32,499 nt of DNA, from the NCBI RefSeq assembly GCF_002029255.1, contig NZ_MZGT01000056.1, positions 1 through 32,499 on the forward strand. Reading direction: 5' to 3'. This document shows, piece by piece, positions 1 to 7,245 of this stretch (position 1 is the stretch's first letter; each line of letters starts with the position of its first letter). The translations under genes and the position numbers were made by a program. This DNA is from Clostridium chromiireducens. Its GTDB lineage: Bacteria > Bacillota > Clostridia > Clostridiales > Clostridiaceae. Below the pieces are notes generated by a model, which saw only the letters and a list, made by a program, of their open reading frames with translations, was not told the DNA's origin and did no database searches.

Positions 1-30
1 ATATTAAATATCATTCTTGTAGTTATTCAT

Positions 31-59
31 TTGATATGTTATTATATCCATAATATAAA
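31..59 (+). promoter_or_regulatory. Sigma-A-type promoter of the liv operon
   Basis: A -35 box TTGATA (31-36) is followed by a 17-bp spacer and a -10 box TATAAA (54-59). This predicts transcription starting near position 66 and a leader of about 80 bases before livJ. The spacing is ideal and each box differs from consensus at one position. Confidence 0.65.
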
Positions 60-64
60 TATTT

Positions 65-100
65 GTAATATATTATTTTGTTAATATATTACGTAACAAA
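65..100 (+). promoter_or_regulatory. Two overlapping inverted repeats in the liv leader
   Basis: Arms 65-75 and 82-92 form a perfect 11-bp inverted repeat around a 6-base loop. A second pair, TTTGTTA (77-83) and TAACAAA (94-100), uses part of the same bases, so the two structures exclude each other. They begin at the predicted transcription start. They could be a repressor operator or a leader switch. The sequence is AT-rich, so chance palindromes are not excluded. Confidence 0.4.
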
Positions 101-145
101 TTATTATTTTGATATTATTGCTTATGGCAAAAAGGGAGGATAATT

Positions 146-1312
146 ATGAAAAAGAATTTAGTTTCTGGAATTTTAGCTTCTGTTATGGCTATGACTTTTC
201 TTGCTGGCTGTAGTGGAAATTCAACAGGGGGCAACTCTAGTACAAGTAGTGCAGGAGATGTAATTAAAATTGGTGCTATTGGACCTTTATCTGGGGCAGC
301 ATCAACGTATGGTGTATCTGTAAAAGAAGGCGCTCAATTATTAGAAAAGGAAGTTAATGGTGCTGGCGGTATCAGCGGTAAAAAAATTCAATTTATTTTT
401 GAAGATGATCAGGCTGAGCCTAACTCAGCAATGCAGGCTTTCAATAAATTAGTTGATGATGAAAAAGTAAGTGCTATACTCGGACCTGTTACATCAGGTG
501 CAACACTTGCAGTTGCTCCAAATGCAACATCAAGACAAATACCTATGATTACACCAACAGCTACAGAGCCAACTATAACAAATGTTGGTGGAGAATACAT
601 GTTTAGAGGATGTTTTGTTGACTCTTTCCAAGGAGATGTTCTTGCAAAGTATGCTAATGAGACTCTAAAATCAAAAACTGCTGCAGTGTTATATAATGCA
701 GGTTCAGATTACTCAAAAGGAATAGCTGATAGCTTTAAATCAAAATTTGAAGCTTCTGGTGGAAAAGTTGGTGAATTCCTTACTTATAATGATAAAGATA
801 CTGACTTTAAAGCTCAATTAACTAAAATCAAAAGTTTAAATCCAGACATAATAGTATTACCTGATTACTATAACGTTGTTGGTCTTATTGCAAAGCAAGC
901 TAGAGGAATGGGACTTCAATCACAATTACTAGGCGGAGACGGTTGGGAATCAGAAGAATTAACTAAAATTGGTGGAGATGCTGTAAATGGTGCATTATAC
1001 ATTAATCACTACTATTCAGGAGATACAGATAGTGCTGTAAAGACATTCGTTGAGTCTTATAAAAAAGAATATAATAAAGAACCAGACGCTTTTGCAGCTC
1101 TTGGATATGATACTGCTAAAATTCTAGTTAAAGCAATTGAAAAAGCTGGCAAGACAGATAGTACTGCAATTAAAGAAGCTTTGGCAGGTATGGAAATGAA
1201 CAGTGTTACTGGTAACATCAAATTTAATAGTGAAAGAAGTGCTATAAAAAGTGCTGCAATAATTAAAGTTGATGGAGACAAGAAAATTTTAGCTGGTAAA
1301 GTTAACCCTTAA
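146..1312 (+). CDS. livJ: Branched-chain amino acid ABC transporter, substrate-binding lipoprotein
   Basis: This is the extracytoplasmic receptor of a LIV-type importer. It captures leucine, isoleucine or valine (or a related amino acid) and delivers it to the LivH/LivM channel. The N-terminus is a lipoprotein signal peptide: a basic start, a hydrophobic stretch and the lipobox LAGC with Cys22 as the lipidated residue. A Ser/Gly/Asn-rich linker runs to about residue 38, and a type I periplasmic-binding fold (Peripla_BP_6) fills the rest. The 388-aa length is usual for the family. A clear GGGAGG site precedes the ATG. It is first in the five-gene operon, as expected for the component needed in excess. 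The exact ligand cannot be read from the sequence. Confidence 0.93.
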   Translation: MKKNLVSGILASVMAMTFLAGCSGNSTGGNSSTSSAGDVIKIGAIGPLSGAASTYGVSVKEGAQLLEKEVNGAGGISGKKIQFIFEDDQAEPNSAMQAFNKLVDDEKVSAILGPVTSGATLAVAPNATSRQIPMITPTATEPTITNVGGEYMFRGCFVDSFQGDVLAKYANETLKSKTAAVLYNAGSDYSKGIADSFKSKFEASGGKVGEFLTYNDKDTDFKAQLTKIKSLNPDIIVLPDYYNVVGLIAKQARGMGLQSQLLGGDGWESEELTKIGGDAVNGALYINHYYSGDTDSAVKTFVESYKKEYNKEPDAFAALGYDTAKILVKAIEKAGKTDSTAIKEALAGMEMNSVTGNIKFNSERSAIKSAAIIKVDGDKKILAGKVNP

Positions 1313-1334
1313 TACTTAAAAGGAGGAATATACA

Positions 1335-2210
1335 ATGGAATTTTTACAACAGCTCATAAATGGATTGGCTTTAGGAAGCGTATATGCCCTCCTAGCATTA
1401 GGTTATACAATGGTTTATGGAATTATACAACTAATAAACTTTGCTCATGGTGAAATATATATGATAGGAGCCTTCGCAGGCTTCTATTCTGCTTCAACGC
1501 TAAAATTACCATTAATTCCAACATTATTAATTGCTATGGTAGCTTCAGCTTTGGCAGGCATTATTATAGAGAAAATTGCGTATAAGCCACTAAGAAATTC
1601 TCCAAGAATAACTTTGCTTATCACAGCAATCGGAGTTTCTCTATTCTTGCAAAATGTTATGAGAGCTAATGTTGGTTCAAATCCTAAACCATTCCCTGAT
1701 TTAATCAATGCTGGGACAATAAATATAGGACCTATTCAGATTGAAGTTAAAACAATATTGATGTTTGCAGTATCTGCTGCTCTAGTTATATTACTTCAAT
1801 TTATAGTTTATAAAACTAAAATTGGAAAAGCCATGAGAGCCTCTTCTCAAGATATGGAAGCCGCTTCTCTTATGGGAATAAACGTTAATAATACTATTTC
1901 AATAACATTTGCTATAGGATCTGCATTGGCTGGTATAGCTGGAGTTTTAGTTGCAATCTCTTATCCTAGTATAACTCCTTACATGGGTGTTATGCCTGGC
2001 CTTAAGGCTTTCGTTGCAGCAGTATTGGGTGGAATTGGTAGTATTCCAGGAGCTCTTATCGGTGGAATTGCTATTGGATTGCTTGAGACTTTTTCTAAGG
2101 CCTATATATCAACTAATTTCTCTGATGCAATAGTTTTTGCAATTCTTATTATAATACTTTTGATTAAGCCCGCTGGTCTATTAGGCAAAAAGGCCAATGT
2201 GAAAGTGTAG
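1335..2210 (+). CDS. livH: Branched-chain amino acid ABC transporter permease LivH
   Basis: This is an inner-membrane permease subunit that pairs with LivM to form the translocation channel. The 291 residues are almost entirely hydrophobic, with about eight membrane segments. The opening, with LINGLALGSVYALLALGYTM and then LINFAHGE, is characteristic of LivH. The C-terminal half contains the conserved A-S-x-D and G-I-N-V stretch near the ATPase coupling loop. It starts 22 bases after livJ with its own AAGGAGG site, so it is co-transcribed. Similar permeases serve urea and other amide importers, but the receptor sequence and the gene order favour branched-chain amino acids. Confidence 0.93.
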   Translation: MEFLQQLINGLALGSVYALLALGYTMVYGIIQLINFAHGEIYMIGAFAGFYSASTLKLPLIPTLLIAMVASALAGIIIEKIAYKPLRNSPRITLLITAIGVSLFLQNVMRANVGSNPKPFPDLINAGTINIGPIQIEVKTILMFAVSAALVILLQFIVYKTKIGKAMRASSQDMEAASLMGINVNNTISITFAIGSALAGIAGVLVAISYPSITPYMGVMPGLKAFVAAVLGGIGSIPGALIGGIAIGLLETFSKAYISTNFSDAIVFAILIIILLIKPAGLLGKKANVKV

Positions 2211-2220
2211 GTGCGTTGAT

Positions 2221-3186
2221 ATGAAGAATTTTTCAAATAAAAAGATACTATTCACTTTAATAGGCACTTTAATCTCATATGCAATTTTATTCGGGCTAAT
2301 GAGTGCAAAAGTTATAAACTCATATTATATGGGAATTATCACATTAGTTTTGATTAACATTATTTTAGCTGTTTCTCTAAACTTAATTGTTGGATTTACA
2401 GGACAGTTAAGTTTAGGCCATGCCGGTTTTATGTCAATTGGTGCTTATGTATCAGCTATAGTCACTCAAAAAGCAGGCATGCCGCTTTTAGTTTCAGTAC
2501 TTATTGGAGCAATAATTGCATGTATATTCGCTGCTTTAATAGGTTATCCTACATTAAAGCTTACAGGTGATTATTTTGCTATAACCACATTGGCATTTGG
2601 TGAAATCATAAGAATAGTTATTATGAACATTGATGCTGTTGGTGGTGCCCGTGGTTTTACAGGTATTCCAAAGAAAACAACCTTCAGTATAGCCTTTTTA
2701 GTAATGGTTATTACTATTCTAGTAATATATAACATAATTCATTCATCACAGGGTCGAGCAATGCTTTCTGTTCGTGAAAATGAAATAGCTGCTCAATCAA
2801 TGGGTATAAATGCATTTAAATATAAAATGATGGCGTTCATTATTGGTGCCTTTTTTGCTGGTATTGCTGGCGGATTATACGCTCACTATATGGGCTATAT
2901 ACAACCAGTATCATTCGATTTTAATAAATCAATAGATTACTTAACTTTCGTAGTATTTGGAGGAATGGGGTCATTATCTGGCTCAATTATAGCAACTATA
3001 ATATTAACTTTCTTACCAGAGCTTCTTAGAGGTCTTGGCGATTATAGAATGATAATATACCCATTAGCACTGATAGTTCTTATGATATTTAGACCACAAG
3101 GATTATTAGGTGATAAAGAAGTATCGTTTAAAATATTTAGTAAGTTACTACCTAAAAAAGAATCAAAGGACAGAGAGGAGGTTTAA
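2221..3186 (+). CDS. livM: Branched-chain amino acid ABC transporter permease LivM
   Basis: This is the second channel subunit of the LIV importer (321 aa, about 9-10 predicted membrane segments). The segment with NLIVGFTGQLSLGHAGF near residues 55-75 is the LivM hallmark, and VRENEIAAQSMGIN around residue 180 is the expected cytoplasmic coupling region. The gene follows livH after 10 bases. The hydrophilic C-terminal tail is rich in Lys and Glu, and its end carries the AGAGGAGG ribosome binding site for livG. Confidence 0.92.
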   Translation: MKNFSNKKILFTLIGTLISYAILFGLMSAKVINSYYMGIITLVLINIILAVSLNLIVGFTGQLSLGHAGFMSIGAYVSAIVTQKAGMPLLVSVLIGAIIACIFAALIGYPTLKLTGDYFAITTLAFGEIIRIVIMNIDAVGGARGFTGIPKKTTFSIAFLVMVITILVIYNIIHSSQGRAMLSVRENEIAAQSMGINAFKYKMMAFIIGAFFAGIAGGLYAHYMGYIQPVSFDFNKSIDYLTFVVFGGMGSLSGSIIATIILTFLPELLRGLGDYRMIIYPLALIVLMIFRPQGLLGDKEVSFKIFSKLLPKKESKDREEV

Positions 3187-3190
3187 CTCA

Positions 3191-3949
3191 ATGTTAGATG
3201 TTCAAAATTTATCAATTGTATTCGGTGGATTAAAGGCGGTTTCCGATTTTAATCTTACTATAAATGAAAAAGAAATTGTTGGCCTTATAGGACCTAACGG
3301 TGCTGGAAAAACAACTGTATTTAATATGCTAACAGGTGTTTATACTCCAACTCAAGGTACTATATCTTACCTTGGAGAAAGAATCCAAGGTCTTAAGCCT
3401 TATAATATTACAAAAAAGAAAATAGCTAGAACTTTTCAAAACATTCGTCTATTTTCTAGATTAACTGTTCTTGATAATGTAAAAGTAAGTTTTAATTATA
3501 GAATTCAATATTCACTTTTTGATTCTATATTTAGAACTCCTAAGTTTAGAAAGACAGAAGCAGATATTACAGCTAAGAGCATTGAGTTGTTAAAAGTTTT
3601 TTCTCTTGATTCAAAAAAAGATGAATTAGCTAGTAACCTTCCTTACGGAGAACAAAGAAAACTTGAAATAGTAAGAGCTCTAGCCGCTGAACCATCTTTA
3701 TTATTATTAGATGAACCGGCTGCTGGAATGAATCCTCAAGAAACAATTGAACTTATGGAACTTATAAACTGGATTAAAGATAAATATCATATTTCGATTC
3801 TTCTAATAGAGCATGACATGAAACTTGTTATGGGTATTTGTGATAAAATAGCAGTTCTTGATTACGGAAAGAAAATTGCTGAAGGTACCCCTGATGAAAT
3901 CAAAAACAATCCTAAGGTAATTGAAGCTTACCTTGGAGAGGGGGCTTAG
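3191..3949 (+). CDS. livG: Branched-chain amino acid ABC transporter ATP-binding protein LivG
   Basis: This is one of the two ATPases that power the LIV importer. Walker A is GPNGAGKTT (residues 34-42). The signature motif is the LivG-typical variant LPYGEQRKLEI in place of LSGGQ. Walker B reads LLLLDEP, followed by a switch His in LIEHDM. The reading frame is open upstream to 3110 inside livM, but I chose the ATG at 3191. It lies just behind an AGAGGAGG site and gives the expected N-terminus MLDVQNLSIVFGG, 252 aa. It starts 4 bases after the livM stop, which suggests coupled translation. Confidence 0.93.
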   Translation: MLDVQNLSIVFGGLKAVSDFNLTINEKEIVGLIGPNGAGKTTVFNMLTGVYTPTQGTISYLGERIQGLKPYNITKKKIARTFQNIRLFSRLTVLDNVKVSFNYRIQYSLFDSIFRTPKFRKTEADITAKSIELLKVFSLDSKKDELASNLPYGEQRKLEIVRALAAEPSLLLLDEPAAGMNPQETIELMELINWIKDKYHISILLIEHDMKLVMGICDKIAVLDYGKKIAEGTPDEIKNNPKVIEAYLGEGA

Positions 3950-3953
3950 AGAA

Positions 3954-4658
3954 ATGTTAAAAGTAGATAATATTAATCTATACTATGGAGTAATCCAAGC
4001 TCTAAAAGATATCTCCCTTGAAGTTAAACAAGGTGAAATAGTTACTTTAATCGGTGCTAACGGTGCTGGTAAAACCTCAACTCTTAGAGCTATATCAGGA
4101 TTAGAGCCATTAAAATCAGGTACTGTTACGTTTAAAGGATCTTCATTAAACAAAGTTCCTGCGAATAGAATAGTTTCTTTAGGACTTTCTCATGTACCAG
4201 AGGGAAGAAGAGTTTTTCCTCAATTAAGCGTTTTAGAAAATCTTGAATTAGGCGCTTACCTTAGAAAAGATAAAGCTGGAATTAAACAAGATATGGAGAT
4301 GGTATTTTCTAAATTTCCAAGATTGAAGGAAAGAGAAAAACAACAAGCTGGTACTCTTTCTGGTGGCGAACAACAAATGCTTGCGATTGGTAGGGCACTT
4401 ATGAATAGGCCGGAAATGCTTATTCTTGATGAACCTTCTATGGGGCTTGCGCCTCTTGTCGTTAAAGATATCTTCGATACCATTGTTGAAATAAATAAAT
4501 CTGGAACAACCATACTTTTAGTTGAACAAAATGCTAATATGGCGCTTGCTATTGCACATAGAGCTTATGTTCTTGAAACTGGTAAAATAGTTAAGTCTGG
4601 AGATGCAAAAGAGCTTCTTAATGATGAGAGTATTAAGAGCGCTTATCTTGGAGAATAA
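3954..4658 (+). CDS. livF: Branched-chain amino acid ABC transporter ATP-binding protein LivF
   Basis: This is the second ATPase of the LIV importer (234 aa). Walker A is GANGAGKTS, the signature is LSGGEQQMLAIGRAL, and Walker B is MLILDEPS. The switch position reads VEQN, with Gln instead of His, as is normal for LivF. The start at 3954 was chosen over the open frame from 3921 because it follows a GAGAGGGGG site at the end of livG and gives the family N-terminus MLKVDNINLYYG. It begins 4 bases after the livG stop and is the last gene of the operon, followed by a strong terminator. Confidence 0.93.
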   Translation: MLKVDNINLYYGVIQALKDISLEVKQGEIVTLIGANGAGKTSTLRAISGLEPLKSGTVTFKGSSLNKVPANRIVSLGLSHVPEGRRVFPQLSVLENLELGAYLRKDKAGIKQDMEMVFSKFPRLKEREKQQAGTLSGGEQQMLAIGRALMNRPEMLILDEPSMGLAPLVVKDIFDTIVEINKSGTTILLVEQNANMALAIAHRAYVLETGKIVKSGDAKELLNDESIKSAYLGE

Positions 4659-4702
4659 ACCTATTGGTTTTCTTGAGGCTAATTTAAATAAATACAATAA
4701 AA

Positions 4703-4739
4703 ATGAGAGTAGGTAGTTATAAAAATTACCTGCTCTCAT
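4703..4739. terminator. Bidirectional terminator between livF and the EAL-GGDEF gene
   Basis: A hairpin has 16-bp arms starting ATGAGAG and ending CTCTCAT, with two G-U pairs and a short A-rich loop. T-rich runs flank it on both sides when read on either strand. It lies 44 bases after livF and just beyond the stop of the convergent minus-strand gene, so it can serve both. Confidence 0.8.
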
Positions 4740-4782
4740 CTTTATTATATTTAGGAATTAGGCTAACTTATTTAAATATATA

Positions 4783-6561
4783 TTAAATTATTAAGTAACA
4801 GCTTCCATTATTTTGTTTACATCTTTTCTTAAGCTTACTTGATTCTTTGGCTAATGCATGTACACTTTCAAATTCCCTTCTCTTATTAGTTAATCCTGCT
4901 ATAGATACAGATACTAGTGGAAACTTCTCTACTATACTATGCCTATTTTGAGCTGTTATATATCCATTATTAATATCCTTCTCATCATAACACTCTAATG
5001 TATTTGAATCAAAATCATTTATTATTTTTTTACATAGTTTTTCCGCTTTCCAATATCCTACTATAACAATAAAATCGTCACCACCAATATGTCCAATAAA
5101 GTCCCTGCATGAAATATTCGAGCTTATTGCCTTTGCTAAAAGTTTTATTATCTTGTCACCATTTTCAAATCCATATACATCATTATAAGGTTTAAAATTA
5201 TCAATATCAAAATACAATACACAATATTGTTCTTTTGAAAATATACACTTTTCAAGCTTTTGCTCAATTATAACATTACCCGGAAGACCTGTAAGTGGAT
5301 TTGAATGTCTAGCATTATCCACTTCTATTTCTATTGTCTTTTCAATTAAATCCTTTATTGTTACCATTCCATAATACTTCGAATCTTTGGTTACAGTAAT
5401 ATGATCATACAATGTATCTTTAGATCTTGCCATTGCAAGCTTTATTACCATATCAATCGGCATTTTATAATCAACACTCAAGAAATTAGTATTCATTATA
5501 TTTGATATGGCTTTAGATGAATACAAGCTATATCCATACTGCCACCCTAATTTGCTATAAAACGAATTCCTTGTTACTACTCCTTTTACATAACCATTAT
5601 CTACAATGCATATTCCTAATAAGTCTTGATTTTTTTTAAACTTAGAATCAATATCAGAAACTAAAATATCTGGTTCTTCTATTTCTATTTTTTTAGCTAT
5701 ACTACTAATATACACATTAGCTATATTATACCCATATTGACTATCTTCTTTTATATTTAACTTTTTTATTAAATTAATAACTTCATTTTTAATTGGAAGT
5801 ATAGATGCCTCTGGTTTTTGAATAAAATACCCTTGCCCATACTGAACTCCTATATCCACAAGAGTTCTTAGCTCATCCTTTGTTTCTATTCCCTCCGCAA
5901 TCAAACTACAATTTGTTAATTTTGAGAATTCATGCATACTTTTAATTATTGCTTGTTTCGTAGAATGTTTATCAACATCACGAATAAGTTCCATATCTAA
6001 TTTAATGTAATGTGGGTTAATATGTGCTATTCTATTTAATCCTGAATTACCTGATCCTGCATCATCAATAGCTATTTTATATTTTTGATTTTTCCAATCT
6101 TCAATGGTTTCTTTAAAACTGCTCATATCATTAATATCATTTCTTTCCGTTATCTCAAAAATTATATTATCAGAGCTAAGATGATATTTTTTTAAATAAT
6201 CTTTTGTAAAGGAATTTTTAAATTTTGAGCTATCAATAATATTGGGATTAATATTTAAAAATATTTTTGCATTTATGTTTTTTTCTGAAATATTTTCTAA
6301 TGCCTTAGATCGAAATAATTCTTCAATCTCCCATAGCTTATTGAACTTTCTAGCCATATTCAAAAGTATCTCTGGATTATTCATGTGTGAATTTTTTGGA
6401 CCTCTACTTAATGCTTCATACCCCATCACACTCCCATCTATAAGAGAAATAATTGGTTGAAAAACAGATTTTATATTAGCATTTTCAATTATATTGCAGA
6501 ATTCTTCATATTCATTCTTTTCATATTCTTGCCCATAAAAATCATTCATCAATATTTCCAT
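4783..6561 (-). CDS. EAL-CBS-GGDEF cyclic-di-GMP signalling protein
   Basis: This is a soluble three-part c-di-GMP protein (592 aa). The EAL phosphodiesterase domain (about 25-265) keeps its catalytic residues: Glu49 in the EAL motif, the Asn in LNINPN, the Glu in FEITER, the Asp pair in IAIDDAGSG, the Lys in YIKLD, the Glu in AEGIET and the Gln in YFIQKP. A CBS pair (about 285-415) may bind an adenine nucleotide. A C-terminal GGDEF domain (about 425-590) reads GGDDF near residue 492 and lacks the Arg of the RxxD inhibitory site. I expect a phosphodiesterase whose GGDEF part is weak or regulatory. No membrane segment is seen. A second ATG at 6549 is an alternative start. It is transcribed alone and converges on livF. 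Confidence 0.9.
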   Translation of the reverse strand: MEILMNDFYGQEYEKNEYEEFCNIIENANIKSVFQPIISLIDGSVMGYEALSRGPKNSHMNNPEILLNMARKFNKLWEIEELFRSKALENISEKNINAKIFLNINPNIIDSSKFKNSFTKDYLKKYHLSSDNIIFEITERNDINDMSSFKETIEDWKNQKYKIAIDDAGSGNSGLNRIAHINPHYIKLDMELIRDVDKHSTKQAIIKSMHEFSKLTNCSLIAEGIETKDELRTLVDIGVQYGQGYFIQKPEASILPIKNEVINLIKKLNIKEDSQYGYNIANVYISSIAKKIEIEEPDILVSDIDSKFKKNQDLLGICIVDNGYVKGVVTRNSFYSKLGWQYGYSLYSSKAISNIMNTNFLSVDYKMPIDMVIKLAMARSKDTLYDHITVTKDSKYYGMVTIKDLIEKTIEIEVDNARHSNPLTGLPGNVIIEQKLEKCIFSKEQYCVLYFDIDNFKPYNDVYGFENGDKIIKLLAKAISSNISCRDFIGHIGGDDFIVIVGYWKAEKLCKKIINDFDSNTLECYDEKDINNGYITAQNRHSIVEKFPLVSVSIAGLTNKRREFESVHALAKESSKLKKRCKQNNGSCYLII

Positions 6562-6796
6562 CTTTCCATTTCACACCCTCTGCTATGAATTGTAGAATAA
6601 TACCTCTTATAATCCCAATGAAAATAATATTTGTCGTACATATTCCTACTCCTAATTACTATCATAGTATTGTAAAGTTAAATTAATATATTATTTATGT
6701 AAAATTCATGTAAATTAGAGAATATAAAAATGAATATATTTTTATTTATAAGACAAACTATAGGTATACTAAAAGTATTAATAGGAGGTCATATTT

Positions 6797-6946
6797 ATGG
6801 GCAAAGAAGAAAAAAAAATATTACATGATAAAGCTAAGAAAATGATGATTGATGGCGAACACTTTGCTACTATAAGAGAAAAAACTCATTTAAGATTAAA
6901 GGACCTAAGAAGAATTCAAAGAGATGAAATAAATCCTAAGTTCTAA
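6797..6946 (+). CDS. Small basic protein of 49 aa, unknown function
   Basis: This short gene is supported by a perfect AGGAGG site (6783-6788) placed 8 bases before the ATG. The product starts MGKEEKKILHDKAKKMM and is strongly charged, with Lys, Arg and Glu throughout and no Cys. The central part (FATIREKTHLRLKDLRRIQ) could form two helices like a small helix-turn-helix, but I do not recognise a named family. It stands alone between the EAL-GGDEF gene (divergent) and hppA, with hairpins downstream. DNA or RNA binding is only a guess from its charge. Confidence 0.65.
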   Translation: MGKEEKKILHDKAKKMMIDGEHFATIREKTHLRLKDLRRIQRDEINPKF

Positions 6947-7064
6947 ATAAAAATTTTTGTTTATTCTAGCAAAGTAGATTCTCTTGCTATTTATAAAAAA
7001 ATATCAAACTATTATTTTATGAAATTTTTATTTGTGAATAACAGCTCTCTTAACTAAAGTAAAG

Positions 7065-7111
7065 TAGATATCTATAGAATTGATTATGTTCTTTAGATAT
7101 CTATTTATTTT
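7065..7111 (+). terminator. Probable terminator between the 49-aa gene and hppA
   Basis: Two copies of the self-complementary TAGATATCTA (7065-7074 and 7094-7103), extended by AGAA and TTCT, pair into a hairpin with a 9-base loop. TTTATTTTG follows on the plus strand. It lies about 120 bases after the 49-aa gene. A smaller hairpin with TAGCAA/TTGCTA arms lies nearer, around 6968-6992. Confidence 0.5.
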
Positions 7112-7167
7112 GTATTACTTACCATATTAATGCATACCATGTTTATTATATAAAAAATAAAAATATT

Positions 7168-7197
7168 TGTAATTTTCTGAATATTATATTGTATAAT
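7168..7197 (+). promoter_or_regulatory. Possible hppA promoter
   Basis: TTGTAA (7168-7173) lies 18 bp before a perfect TATAAT (7192-7197). A second TATAAT follows at 7205-7210, so the exact start is uncertain. The hppA ATG is 48 bases beyond the first -10 box, preceded by AAAGGGGAT. Confidence 0.4.
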
Positions 7198-7245
7198 ATA
7201 AATGTATAATATTTATATTTCAAAAAAATAAAGGGGATGTTTTAA

